Positions 16,123 to 25,740 are shown, numbered from the stretch's first letter. The stretch: 62,431 bases of DNA from CBDCEG01 sp965215775 (GCA_965215775.1 CBDCEG010000001.1:1-62431); one strand, 5' to 3'. A program made the numbers and translations. Notes: generated by a model not told the origin, from the sequence alone.

Positions 16123-17352
16123 TTATCCTTTTTTACCATCTATTCTTTGGCTGATTAACATTTTCGCATAAGAAAATACAAATAATAAAAATGCTAAAAT
16201 CCAAAGAGTTACAGAAATATGTATGAAAATATTATGGCTTGCTGGAATAATTATTGGAGCAATAACTCTAAAAAAACTGCCAATAATTAAAATAATAAAA
16301 GCAGGTTTCACAAGTTTTGGTGGGTTATAAATACTTCTACCCGTATGCCCTAAAGTTACTCTTGCCATCATTCCAATGGTTATCAGCCCTATTCCAGCGT
16401 AAGAAAAACAATGTAAAGCTAGGAATGGATTTACTAAATCTGGTTTTAAAGCACTTATAAATTTTAACAAAAAACCAAGTGTTAAGAATAAATAAGAAAC
16501 CCACAAAATCCAAAGTAAAGAATTACCCCAAATTGCTTTTCTATGCCAGTTATAAAGCCTTACAGAATGAACAATAAATAAAACCAAAGATATTGCAGCT
16601 AGAATTTTATCCGCTGTAAAAAAAGTATCATAAACAGAAAAAACACCAATTAAAACAAGACTTGAGCTATCTATCCACTTTGGATTTTGAATTTCTTTTG
16701 CTGGATTTATACCTCTTGATATAAAGAAAGGAATTACTCTTCGCCCAAGGGCAAAAACAATAGATAATGCAATATAAAAACCAAGATAAACTCCATAATG
16801 CATCCCATTTTCTAAAATACCAAATGCACCAAGGTAGAATAAAACATTTGCAATAAATATAATTACTAGTTTTGCGATGAACCCAAACTGGCGTTTGTTT
16901 TTAGTTTCTATAATTGGTTTTATGAAATCAACTAAAGCAAGAGTTAGAAACAACAAATCACAAGCCATTGCAACTATAAAAGCTGTTTCCCCAGGAACCA
17001 TAAACATAATTCTAGCAACTAACCATAACGAAAATAAAAGCATTAATTGCTTGCCTGTCATTGTCATTTTCCCAGTCCAGTTTGTTACAGCAGTTAACAA
17101 AAATCCAATAATTACTGCAGAAACATAACCAAAAACCATTTCATGACCGTGCCACAAGAAACTAGATATAGAGTTTAACCCTAAGCTAAATTTCCCAGAA
17201 TAAATAAATAGCCATAAAGTAATATGCACTATTGCAAAAATAACTGGGAACAAAAAGAACGGTCTAAATGCGAATTCAAATAATGCAAATTGTGGGTTAT
17301 TTTGTTTTTTGTTTAAAATTTGATTGATATTTTCTCTATTTTCCTTGCTCAT
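16123..17352 (-). CDS. nnrS: NnrS-family membrane protein
   Basis: About 409 aa with roughly a dozen hydrophobic segments. NnrS proteins bind heme and copper in the membrane and help cells survive or use nitric oxide. Visible landmarks are FALFEFAFRPFFLFPV, LWHGHEMVFGYVSAVIIGFL (His-rich conserved block), FALGRRVIPFFISRG and MARVTLGHTGRSI, all typical of the family. I start it at MSKENREN because the frame further upstream runs into tRNA-Val. No denitrification enzyme is seen nearby. Confidence 0.88.
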   Translation of the reverse strand: MSKENRENINQILNKKQNNPQFALFEFAFRPFFLFPVIFAIVHITLWLFIYSGKFSLGLNSISSFLWHGHEMVFGYVSAVIIGFLLTAVTNWTGKMTMTGKQLMLLFSLWLVARIMFMVPGETAFIVAMACDLLFLTLALVDFIKPIIETKNKRQFGFIAKLVIIFIANVLFYLGAFGILENGMHYGVYLGFYIALSIVFALGRRVIPFFISRGINPAKEIQNPKWIDSSSLVLIGVFSVYDTFFTADKILAAISLVLFIVHSVRLYNWHRKAIWGNSLLWILWVSYLFLTLGFLLKFISALKPDLVNPFLALHCFSYAGIGLITIGMMARVTLGHTGRSIYNPPKLVKPAFIILIIGSFFRVIAPIIIPASHNIFIHISVTLWILAFLLFVFSYAKMLISQRIDGKKG

Positions 17353-17393
17353 ATTCTTTTGTGATATTTGATTAATATTTAAAATATAATAAG

Positions 17394-17470
17394 TGGTAGG
17401 CACGAGTGGATTCGAACCACCGACCCCTACCATGTCAAGGTAGTGCTCTAACCAACTGAGCTACGCGCCT
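17394..17470 (-). tRNA. tRNA-Val (GAC anticodon)
   Basis: 77 nt including an encoded CCA. The acceptor stem AGGCGCG pairs with CGTGCCT; the D arm is TAGCTCAGTTGGTTAGAGC, the anticodon loop TTGACAT sits between CTACC and GGTAG, and the T arm contains GGTTCGAATCC. The anticodon GAC reads GUC/GUU valine codons. Confidence 0.95.
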
Positions 17471-17664
17471 ATGCTTTGAAGCTCTTTAAAAAGCTAAAAA
17501 CCAAGTTAGTAATTTTATATAAAATTATAGGTTTTAGCAAGAAAATAAAGATATTGGTATTTTTATTAAAGAACATAAGAAATTTATAATAATCTGCAAA
17601 ATTGACTAATTTGTTAATTAGGTGTATTTTGTAAGTTAATTAATTTAAAAAAAGAGGTGTTGTT

Positions 17665-17895
17665 ATGGAAGGTCCATTAGTATTAATTGCTGTTCTAATC
17701 GTCATTTTTCTATTTAACTACTTAGTTGATAAAATAGTTTATACAGTATTAGGTAAAGAGAGAGCAGAACAAATAATTGCAGATGTAGCTGCTGCTCAGG
17801 AGGAGGAAGAAGATGATGACTCTTATCATAAAGAACTTTATGATTTTTCATATCATTATAAAGATCATAATATTAATAATCCTAATAATCATTGA
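17665..17895 (+). CDS. Small single-pass membrane protein with acidic tail
   Basis: 76 aa: one N-terminal transmembrane segment (PLVLIAVLIVIFLFNYLV), then a short amphipathic part and an acidic run (AAAQEEEEDDD), ending in a His/Asn-rich tail (YHYKDHNINNPNNH). AGAGGTG precedes the ATG by 7 nt and a strong hairpin follows the stop, which supports a real gene. Not recognised. The acidic and His-rich tail might bind metal, but this is only a composition remark. Confidence 0.55.
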   Translation: MEGPLVLIAVLIVIFLFNYLVDKIVYTVLGKERAEQIIADVAAAQEEEEDDDSYHKELYDFSYHYKDHNINNPNNH

Positions 17896-17918
17896 TTCCT
17901 GAAAAATTATGTAGGTAT

Positions 17919-17955
17919 ATAAGATGATATAGATTATATACCTATATCATCTTAT
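17919..17955 (+). terminator. Hairpin after small membrane protein gene
   Basis: Perfect 13-bp stem ATAAGATGATATA / TATATCATCTTAT with an 11-nt loop, 24 nt after the stop codon. It is followed by an A/T-rich stretch rather than a clear T run. Confidence 0.55.
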
Positions 17956-18107
17956 TAAAATACATTAAACCTTACTTATTTTTTCAGCTTAATTTTTATT
18001 TTATTATTTTGTTATTATTTTGTTATATATTAGAGTGTTTATTGGTAGTTTTTATAAATATTACAAGTAACTACCAAATAAATTTCATTGATTATTTATA
18101 AAACGAT

Positions 18108-18432
18108 TTACAGATTTGAAAGTCTAGTTAATAGTCTATCCATACCGCCACCGCCGTATCTTTTTTTAACTTCACCATTTTGATAAAATTACATTGTATG
18201 GAAGAATATCAACTTCAGCTAACCAAGTATTTGCTTTTTTAAATTCCAACAAACCTTTTTGATTAATTATTAATTTTCCAACCCTTACATTTCCTAAATC
18301 TTCACTACTTTCCTCAAGCTCTTTGCTCCACTCTTCACAAGCTGGGCAGCCCGTTTTACCAAGCACTAAAACTGCAGTTTCATCAGCAATAAATTCTTGC
18401 CAATTTTCTGGTGTTAAAATTTCTAAGTTCAT
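18108..18432 (-). pseudogene. Thioredoxin-like protein, one frameshift
   Basis: Reads as about 107 aa with one base removed near 18180 (NVF-YQNGEVKKRYGGGG), where the raw frame stops early. The redox motif is CPAC in VLVLGKTGCPACEEWSKEL, and the cis-Pro region is VDILPYNVI. It lies about 100 nt downstream of the peroxiredoxin gene on the same strand, and may be its dedicated reductant. The shift sits beside an A/T run and probably reflects a sequencing error. Confidence 0.75.
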
Positions 18433-18536
18433 AATATTACCTCATAAAGACTATAGAATATTTATAAAATTTTCCTAAGAAGAAATTAAAAAAAATCTTC
18501 TTAGAAAAATATAGAAAAGGAAATTATCCAGCGAAA

Positions 18537-19052
18537 TTATCCGCCTTTTTCCCAATCAACACCACATTAATCCACCAGACTTAAGTGCATAAATTGCTCT
18601 TAAGCTTTCTTTTGGACTACGCCCAAGTGATAAGTCATTAACTGAGTATGAACGAACAATTCCTTCATCATCAACAATTACAGTTGCACGATAAGCAATT
18701 CCTTCATCTTTTTTTAGAACTTTGAATGCTTTTGTAACACTATGGCTAGTATCTGCTAAAACTGGGTGAGTTATTTTCTTTTGCGAAAATTTCTCTATCA
18801 GCAAACCAAGCATTATGCGAATGCCAAGAATCAGTTGAAACACCAATTACAGAAACACCTTTCATCAGCAAAGTCAGATTTTAGGCTTTCAAATTCTCTA
18901 ATTTCTGTTGGGCAGATAAAAGTGAAATCTAATGGATACCAATAAATTACATGCCATTTTCCTTTGTAATCTGCAGAAGAAACAGTTTTTTCTTGTCCAT
19001 TGTCATATGCAACAGCACTCCATTCTGGTGATTTTTTTCCTATAAAACTCAT
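18537..19052 (-). pseudogene. AhpC/Prx1-type peroxiredoxin, about three frameshifts
   Basis: 2-Cys peroxiredoxin. The N-terminal part carries the peroxidatic Cys in YPLDFTFICPTEIREFESL. After FADE a shift is needed to read KGVSVIGVSTDSWHSHNAWF. A second shift precedes ITHPVLADTSHSVTKAF and ATVIVDDEGIVRSYSVND, and a third gives the resolving-Cys end CGVDWEKGG. The enzyme reduces peroxides with electrons from thioredoxin, and a thioredoxin gene follows. Each corrected piece matches the family closely with no lost catalytic residue, so sequencing errors are the likely cause. Confidence 0.85.
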
Positions 19053-19231
19053 ATATTACCTCATATTGTTTAAGTTATTTTAAAATTATAAAACTAAGAA
19101 ATTTTATTATCTTATTGTTTGAACTAATAAGATAATGCATATATATACTATATCCAAATATTATTATTTAATAGTGGCAATAGATATATTTTATCAAACT
19201 AAGAAATTTGATTTATTTTGTTAAAGATTAT

Positions 19232-20081
19232 TTATTTACCTTTCATTGTTATCATAACTCCTGAAAAAACAATCAAAACTAAACCTGTTAAAGTCATTAA
19301 ATCTGGAAAAATATCACCAAGCATAACTCCCAAAATAGTTGCAAATAATAAGTTTGAGTAGCTTATTGCACCAATTATCCCAGCTTTTGCATAACTATAA
19401 GCCTTTGTCATTAATACTTGTGAAGCTGTTGCAGAAACACCTAAAATAATAATATAAAACCAAGATATACCAGTTGGCATAACAAATTTATCAAACATAA
19501 AATCAAGTTTAGGATAATCAACAAAATTAGCAACAATCATCAAAATTATTGGTCCAATAGTTCCAACTGCCATAAAAGACAATAACTATCGCACGCGTAT
19601 CATACATATTTTTAAGTTCTTTTATTGAAGTATAAGCAAGAGCCGCTCCAATTCACTAAAAATACCTAAATATCATATTTATCAAAACTAAATCCTGTTG
19701 GCTTAGTAATTAATATTATTCCAACAAATGCAATGAAAATACTAATCCACGCAATTATATTAAGCTTTTCTTTCAAAAAATATAAGCAAAAAAAGCTACA
19801 AAAATAGGTGCTGTTTTATTTAAAGCAACTGCATCACCAAGAGGTATATTTTTTAAATTATAAAAATAAGCCAAAAGTGATAAAAAACCAATTGTTCCAC
19901 GAAAAAGAAGTAACAAAGGCTTACCACCAACTTGTTTTAAAGGGGATTTATAAATAGAATAACCAATTATGATAACTCCAAAAACATTTCTAAAAAACAC
20001 CAGTTCAATAGAACCCATATGTTTCCCAAGCTCTTTAGCAGATGCTCCCATAAAGGAAAAAATAATCGATGCTAAAAGCAT
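19232..20081 (-). pseudogene. EamA/DMT-superfamily transporter, several frameshifts
   Basis: Drug/metabolite-transporter-type permease with ten hydrophobic segments in pieces. The first piece has SFMGASAKELGKHMGSIELV and FFRNVFGVIIIGY; the middle (LNIIAWISIFIAFVGIILIT, then GIGAALAYTSIKELKNMYDT) is split across frames; the last piece has SATASQVLMTKAYSYAKAGI and GAISYSNLLFATILGVMLGD. The substrate is unknown; relatives export amino-acid-like metabolites. At least three one-base corrections are required, so it is either decayed or badly sequenced, like its neighbours. Confidence 0.75.
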
Positions 20082-20321
20082 ATATATAATTCCTTGTTAA
20101 CTTTTTTTAAACTCATAATATTTTGATTTTTTTTGAAATGATTTTCCTTAGATAGCTATTATAAATCAATTAAGAAAAATATTTATCGTGAATTATTATT
20201 TATTAATTTGCATACTTATTCCAAATACACTTGGTCTATTGTTACTTTTTTATACACCCGTTTATACTCTGTAGCAAAAACAATATTAATAAATATTGTT
20301 AAATAGATTAAAATTGTTTTG

Positions 20322-21015
20322 TTATGGGTTGCATTTTGTTTTTTTAATATTATTTTCTTCTCTTATTGTTAGACTTGCTAAATAATATTCCTCTTTATTT
20401 TCTAAATTAACACCTTATTCATCCTTTAACACATAAACAGCATGAAATACATCTTTGTATTTTGGGTTATTCTTTTTTACAAGCTCTTCTAACTTCTCTA
20501 TCTCCCATGTCCATAGAGGCTCGTCTTCATCTGTTAGATTGTCAAAAATTTTCCTTGGGTAGTTTCATTATCCAGTCAGAGTAAACTATATCAGTTAATA
20601 CTACTTTCATTTTTGTAAAAAATGTTAATTCATCTTCTGTTTCATTATTAACTGACCAAATTAAACCTTCTGTAACTGCTAGGCTACTTTCAATAAAAAT
20701 CTTAAAAACCTCATATATGGTTTTTTGATCCCAATTTAAAAAAGAATCCTTTTTATATGTTTTTAACTTTTTAAGGTCCTTAACTTTTATTTCAAGAAAA
20801 CATTTTTCTATTTTTTAAAAACACTATCTAGCAGATAAACATCTTTATATCTTATATATCTTATTTTTAATTCCTTGATAACTAAGTCTTTATCCTTAAT
20901 ATCGCAATGGTTATCTATAATATCAAAAAAAAGAGAGCATATCATTTTTTGACCCAAGAGGATAGACCATACTGCCATCCCAAAAACCATATGTTAGTTT
21001 ATTATTTTTCTTCAT
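20322..21015 (-). pseudogene. Unknown protein, immunity-like context, three shifts and one in-frame stop
   Basis: AGGAGA precedes the ATG. Correcting the T8 run near 20926-20933, the A6 run near 20811-20818 and the T5 run near 20544-20548 gives one protein: MKKNNKLTYGFWDGSMVYPL, FDIIDNHCDIKDKDLVIKEL, IYEVFKIFIESSLAVTEGLI, VVLTDIVYSDWIMKLPKENF, EPLWTWEIEKLEELVKKNNP, YKDVFHAVYVLKDE. An in-frame TAA (20415-20417) follows, yet coding-like sequence goes on (GVNLENKEEYYLASLTIREE) to a stop at 20322. I do not recognise the family. It follows a toxin-like fragment by about 50 nt, the usual place of an immunity gene. Confidence 0.5.
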
Positions 21016-21064
21016 CAAATTATCTCCTATGGTCTAAATTTAATATTTCTATTTTTATAACTCA

Positions 21065-21361
21065 TTAGATTTTTTTACTATGGACTTCTTTTTTAACTGT
21101 AATTGTTTGACTCTCTTCTTCTATTCTTTTTATTTGTGTACTTGTTAATCTTTCTCCACCATTCAACTCTCTAGCTCTCTCTTTTAATGCTTGTTTTAGA
21201 AGGTATATGGTCTCTATCTATTGTACCATCTCCAGTAGTTTTTTTGGACTCTTTGTAGGTTTCTACCTTCCTACTTCTAGTTGATTAGTTTCAGGAACTT
21301 CAGTTACAACAGGCTTCTTATATATAACAGGTATTTTACTCTCAGGAATTTTACCTGTATT
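21065..21361 (-). pseudogene. Toxin-domain fragment with RDHIPS motif
   Basis: Broken reading frame with recognisable pieces: NTGKIPESKIPVIYKKPVVT, an in-frame TAG, TTGDGTIDRDHIPSKTS, then after a one-base shift LKERARELNGGERLTSTQIK and VKKEVHSKKI. The D/xRDHIPS...H pattern recalls a C-terminal domain of polymorphic secreted toxins, judged from memory of the motif only. It has no start codon or N-terminal part and lies between a lipoprotein gene and the immunity-like gene. It is a decayed remnant. Confidence 0.45.
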
Positions 21362-21366
21362 TTAAA

Positions 21367-21633
21367 TTATTTTTCCCTATTTTTAAAAGGATGTTCCTTA
21401 TCAATTTCTAAAATAACTTTTAAAGGAATATTATCAAAAGATGAATATAATTGCTCATGTGTTTCAGTTTCAAAATGCCAAAGCTTATTTCTATAAACAT
21501 AACTTATATCTGAATCAATATGATCTTCAATACATATTTTTCCCTCTGAATTTGTTTTTCCTAATTCAATATGGTATAAACTATCTAATTTAGTAACCAA
21601 ACCTCCCCATTCTTTCATATTTCTATCTTGAAG
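21367..21633 (-). pseudogene. 3' half of a lipoprotein gene split by IS3
   Basis: The frame is open up to the IS3 border and reads LQDRNMKEWGGLVTKLDSLY, then IDSDISYVYRNKLWHFETET and LKVILEIDKEHPFKNREK before the stop. The codons adjoining the IS (CTT CAA GAT) continue the frame that stops at the other IS border (AGA GAT GTA), so the two halves join as ATRDV-LQDRN. Family unknown. A small lipoprotein in this setting could be a periplasmic immunity protein. Confidence 0.6.
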
Positions 21634-22826
21634 TGGTTCAGTTTTATGGACAGATTTTTAGCCTATAATACACTTTTAAGAGGAAAAAATTATGTCAAAA
21701 ATTAACAAACAAAGAAAAACTTGGACTGTAGAGCAAAAGCTTGATTATGCTAAACTTATGGTGCATGAAAATTATACAAATAGTCAAATTCAAGAAATTT
21801 CTGGTGCAGGAAAATCAGCTGTTGCGCGTTGGAAAAAACAATATATTGACGAATTAGGTGGGAAAACTCCAGATGGCAAAAGAGCGTTGACGGCTCAGCA
21901 ACAGGAGATTCAAGACTTAGGAAACAGCTTTGGAGGGCTAAAAGAGATAATGAAATTTTAAAAATGGCAAATAAAAATTACTCAATAACTGAATTATGCA
22001 CTGCTTATGGAGTTCCTAAAAATACATTTTACAGAAAGACTAACACTAGGAAAATTAATAGAAAATCTTCTGAAATAATATCTTTATTAAAGAAAATTTC
22101 TATAGAAACAAAACACAGTTATGGGAAAAGAAGAATGCAAAAAGAACTTCAACTTTACGGTATTAAGATTGGTATTTTTAAAGTAGCTTCATTGATGAAA
22201 CTTGCTAATATTCAAGCAATTACACCAAGAAAAAAACACTATTACCCCAAAGAACGAGCGTCTAAAATTATTTCTGAAAATATTTTAAATAGAGAATTTA
22301 ATCAAAAAACACCAAATACACATTGGGTTGGCGATATAACTTATATCCGAAATCATCAAGGCTGGAGCTATTTAGCGACGGTTCTTGACCTTGCAACAAA
22401 GAAATTGTGGGCTGGAGTTTGTCGCAAAAAACCGAATGCAAAACTTGCAAAAAAAAGCACTTCAAAACGCAATTAGAAGAAAACAGCCAGACACAAGTAA
22501 ATTATTATTTCATTCGGATCGTGGGGTGCAATATACTTCAAATTATTTACTGATTTTTGTGGAAATTTGCATATAACAAAGAGTGTTAGCAGAAAAGGAA
22601 ACTGTTGGGATAATGCTGTAATGGAAAGATTTTTTAGGAGTCTAAAGTCTGAAAGATTAAATTATTTAAGTTTTAAAAACCATCAAGAAGTTACTGAAGA
22701 AGTAGATAGTTATATATATTTTTATAATTATAAGAGGTTAAATTCCGCAATAAATTACATGACACCAAATGAAAATTTAATAGAATGATAAATGTCGCTT
22801 AAAAAGTGTTCCATAAAATTAGACCA
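21634..22826 (+). mobile_element. IS3-family insertion sequence (about 1.19 kb)
   Basis: Imperfect terminal inverted repeats about 27 bp long: left TGGTTCAGTTTTATGGACAG, right end (reverse complement) TGGTCTAATTTTATGGAACA. It encodes IS3-type OrfA and OrfB. Length is normal for the family. It interrupts a lipoprotein gene. I could not find a clean 3-4 bp target duplication at the borders. Confidence 0.8.
21692..22788 (+). pseudogene. IS3-family transposase OrfA-OrfB, frameshifted
   Basis: OrfA gives a helix-turn-helix (KTWTVEQKLDYAKLMVHENY, SGAGKSAVARWKKQYIDELG) and, after a one-base correction near 21920, the leucine-zipper part LRKQLWRAKRDNEILKMANK running directly into OrfB. OrfB has the HTH_21 region (SYGKRRMQKELQLYGI) and the DDE core: WVGDITYIRN, FHSDRGVQYTS and KGNCWDNAVMERFFRSLKSE. 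Two more shifts lie in the A8 run near 22448-22455 and a T run near 22547-22550. All three catalytic residues survive. IS3 elements use programmed -1 shifting between OrfA and OrfB, but not at these extra sites. Confidence 0.85.
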
Positions 22827-22985
22827 TTACATCTCTTGTCGCACCAAAACTAACTTTAACACCTTCTATCCTATTATTATTTTATCAATCACCTGTATAC
22901 ATTTAATTTCATTTTCTTTTTTAATTACTACAACTCATAAGGACAATTAAAAATAGAAAATAGAAAAATATTTTTTTATTCTCAT
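22827..22985 (-). pseudogene. 5' half of a lipoprotein gene split by IS3
   Basis: Starts at an ATG preceded by a perfect AGGAGG (22992-22997). After one-base corrections it reads a signal peptide with lipobox (FFYFLFLIVLMSCSN; Cys after LMS), then KKENEIKCIQVIDKII and RIEGVKVSFGATRDV, where the IS3 element begins. The other half resumes at 21633. The upstream stop codon (TAAGGAGG) overlaps the Shine-Dalgarno sequence, so it was translated as part of an operon. Confidence 0.55.
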
Positions 22986-22996
22986 TTTTAACCTCC

Positions 22997-23256
22997 TTAT
23001 TTATTTTATCATGTTGTTCTTTAGAAATATCTTCTTTAACTTTAGGTAATACTTCATTTTGCATAAACTCTTGAACCTTATGACCATTATCCATATTTTG
23101 ATGTGAAGCATAAGGGTTATTTTCTATACTATATTTATCTTTTTGTGATAATACTTTTCCCTGTAACTTTTTTGTTACCCCACTAAGGTTATTTATTTGA
23201 CAGCTACTAGCAACTATACTGGCAAGTTTTAATACTGTTATGTTTCTTAACTTCAT
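22997..23256 (-). CDS. Small exported protein of unknown function, probable one-base error at 3' end
   Basis: About 86 aa with a hydrophobic N-terminus (LRNITVLKLASIVASSC) that may be a lipoprotein-type signal, then a hydrophilic part (NPYASHQNMDNGHKVQEFMQ, NEVLPKVKEDISKEQHDK). In the raw sequence the frame runs on into the next gene's signal peptide. One added A near 23003-23006 creates a stop that overlaps the next gene's AGGAGG, a sensible operon layout. Not recognised. It lies in the toxin/immunity-like island. Confidence 0.45.
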
Positions 23257-23296
23257 ATGTCCTCTATTTTAATTTTTAATATTTAATATTTAATAT

Positions 23297-23634
23297 TTAA
23301 ATTTTTATATTCTTTTCTACGAAAAAGAATTCTTGCATATCGCTTACAGGTTCCAAGCTATCCTCTGAAACTACAATAACTGATTTAGTTTTCACATATG
23401 CATCAATTGAAATTTATCTCTGATATCTTCAAGATAAATAGAAAATTCATCAATAATATCTGAAATTTCTTCTCTATCTATAGCAATATCTTTTTCTAAA
23501 ATAACTTTTAAAACCCAAAAATATCCATCAAAAGAAAATGTTATTTCTCTAAAGTTAGATGAAATAGCACCGATCATAGACTGTACGAACATAGCCTCAA
23601 CCCATAAGTAGTCTTCTAAGCTCAAAACATTCAT
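23297..23634 (-). CDS. Unknown acidic protein, one frameshift near 3' end
   Basis: Reads MNVLSLEDYLWVEAMFVQSM, then FREITFSFDGYFWVLKVILE and EEISDIIDEFSIYLEDIRDK. The raw frame ends with LMHM. Adding one T near 23408 continues it as FSIDAYVKTKSVIVVSEDSL and EPVSDMQEFFFVEKNIKI, giving about 112 aa. The size and acidity resemble small immunity proteins, but I recognise no family. Its ATG overlaps the stop of a 35-codon ORF upstream (ATGA), so the two are coupled. Confidence 0.45.
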
Positions 23635-23738
23635 TTAGGCACCCAATTTGTATACTTAAATCCTTTGGGCAATACATCTTCTAACAACTCATAACCATTA
23701 TCTATTTCACTTAATTTGTTTATGCTATTTTCATTCAT
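23631..23738 (-). CDS. Short ORF (about 35 aa) coupled to the next gene
   Basis: Encodes MNENSINKLSEIDNGYELLE followed by DVLPKGFKYTNWVPK. The stop overlaps the next ATG by four bases. It looks like the C-terminal tip of a longer protein, as toxin tips often precede their immunity gene, but it may be a genuine small ORF. Confidence 0.35.
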   Translation of the reverse strand: MNENSINKLSEIDNGYELLEDVLPKGFKYTNWVPK

Positions 23739-23947
23739 TTAATTATTCTTAGTTAATTAATTTCCTATTATTATTTTGAGTTTAAATCTTTTTTATTATG
23801 CTTATTTTAACATAAATAACTTTAGCAATACTTTTGAGTAATTAAGTTTTTTAATGAATTTTCCCAAAATTATCTCAAATTTAACTTATAATCTTATTTT
23901 ATATATTTAATTAACTAATTTAAACAAAACAAATAGGGAGTGAAAAT

Positions 23948-25007
23948 ATGAAGAATGTAAATATAGCAATAGTTGGTGCAAATGGTTACTCAGGAGCAGC
24001 ATTAGTTAGAATTATAGACAAGCACCCAAAAGCAAATTTTAACTCTTATGGTTTCAAGGGGTGAGGCTGGGAAAAAACTAAAAGATGTATTTCCTCACTT
24101 AGAAAGTGTTTTAATTAATAACTCTGATGCAGAATTCACCTCTCCTATGGATTCTGATTTTTCAAATATAGATATTTGTTTTTTTGCAACTCCACACACA
24201 GTTGCGATGAGCCAAGCACAAAGTTTGCTTAATAAAGGTATTAAAGTAATTGATTTATCTGCTGATTTTCGCATAAAAGACCAATTAATTTGGGAGCAAT
24301 GGTATGCTACAAGACATACTTTTCCAGAGCTTATTAATGAAGCCGTTTATGGTTTGCCAGAATTAAATCGTAAACAAATAAAAACAGCCAAATTAATTGC
24401 TTGTCCAGGGTGCTATCCTACTTCTGTTCAGCTTGGGCTTTTACCAATTCTGACAAATGATTTAGCTACAGATGATACAATTATTGCTGATGTAAAATCT
24501 GGAATTAGTGGTGGTGGAAGATCAGCCAAAACCAATATGCTTTATTCAGAAAGAGCAGAAAATTTTGAAGCTTATGCGACTTCAGGGCATAGACATTATC
24601 CAGAAATAAAGCAACAGTTAGAAATTATTGCAAAAAAAGAAATTGATTTGATTTTCACACCTCATCTAGTTCCAATGACAAGAGGAATTCATTCAACTAT
24701 TTATATAAAATTAAAAAATAAAGAGCAAAACACAATAGATAGTATTATAAATTTATACAAAGAATTTTATAAAAATGAGGCTTTTGTTAGTATTTTAGAT
24801 AAAGGCAAACACCCACAAACCAAATCGGTTACAACAACAAACTTAGCTCAAATTGGAATTAGTAACCCACCAAATAGTGATTATTTAATTATTATGGTTG
24901 TTGAAGATAATTTGATAAAAGGTGCTTCTGGACAAGCTGTTCAGTGTATGAATTTGATGTGTGATTTTGAAGAAAGCTTAGGCTTAAATAAGCTAGGTTT
25001 TATTTGA
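23948..25007 (+). pseudogene. argC: N-acetyl-gamma-glutamyl-phosphate reductase, one frameshift
   Basis: NADPH-dependent reductase of the third step of arginine synthesis. The N-terminal Rossmann motif is in VNIAIVGANGYSGAALVRII. One base too many in the TTTT run near 24037-24040 breaks the frame; removing it gives ANLTLMVSRGEAGKKL. The catalytic Cys is in KLIACPGCYPTSVQLGLLPI, and HLVPMTRGIHSTIYIKL marks the C-terminal domain. Corrected length is 352 aa, normal for the family. GGGAG precedes the ATG. Most likely a functional gene with a sequencing error. No other arg gene is in the window. Confidence 0.9.
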
Positions 25008-25065
25008 GATATTTTTTGAGGTATTTTTTATATTAAGGCTAGAATATTAGGAAATATCTAATTCC

Positions 25066-25740
25066 CTAAGTCTCATAGTAATATTTATTAAACTTATCAA
25101 CTAGCTCATTATTCCAGTTAGATTTTTTGAGCAACCTTGATAAGTCTCTTTTTTGGGCTTTTTTAAATGAAAATACTTTCCGTGTGTTTTCTAAATCTAT
25201 AAGGTTAAAGCTTTTACTCTTCAAGTTTATAAATATATGTTTATCGTATAACGCACCGTGTTGTATTTTTAGGTTGTGCATATTTTTAATAAACTTAGCT
25301 AATTTCTGAATTAATTCATCTGAAAGCTCTCCTTTCTTTAAGTATTCATCTAATGGAATACTATCAGATAAAGCTTTTGTTATTAAAATAGTTTGAATAT
25401 CAGAACCTTCTTTCCTTTTTGCAAATAAATAAGGCGTTAGATTTGGGATGTTATTTTTTTCTAATAATTTTATTGAATTAAACTCTTTCTCTATTGTTGG
25501 AATGCCTTTTATTGGGCTAGTAGCTGTCTTTTTGAAATAGTTTTGCTGGAGTTTTATATAAATATCTTGTCCAAGATTATTATTTATAATTGTATATTTT
25601 ACAACACCGCTCCAACTATTCTCAGATTTGATATTTGGCTCTTCAACCCAGTTTTTTTCTATTTTCCAAATATCATCAAAAGTCCCTAAGTTATTTTCTT
25701 CTAGTATTTTTTGGATATTTTGATTTTGAAAAATCAACAC
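25066..25740 (-). CDS. InaA/Kdo-kinase-like protein kinase-fold protein
   Basis: 224 aa with lipopolysaccharide-kinase (InaA/KdkA/WaaP) features: an N-terminal NSWSGVVKYTI, TSPIKGIPTIEKEFNSIKLL, LITKALSDSIPLDEYL, then the kinase loop HGALYDKHIFIN and the metal-binding stretch NLIDLENTRKVF. Family members phosphorylate LPS core sugars or are of unknown target. It is the last gene of a compact operon with two pilins and a PilC-like protein (7 nt after the pilin stop), which is an unusual partner set. Confidence 0.75.
   Translation of the reverse strand: MLIFQNQNIQKILEENNLGTFDDIWKIEKNWVEEPNIKSENSWSGVVKYTIINNNLGQDIYIKLQQNYFKKTATSPIKGIPTIEKEFNSIKLLEKNNIPNLTPYLFAKRKEGSDIQTILITKALSDSIPLDEYLKKGELSDELIQKLAKFIKNMHNLKIQHGALYDKHIFINLKSKSFNLIDLENTRKVFSFKKAQKRDLSRLLKKSNWNNELVDKFNKYYYET

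Noticed and set aside
17353..17433. Upstream extension of the nnrS frame
   Set aside because: It reads into tRNA-Val; the ATG at 17352 fits the family's N-terminus.
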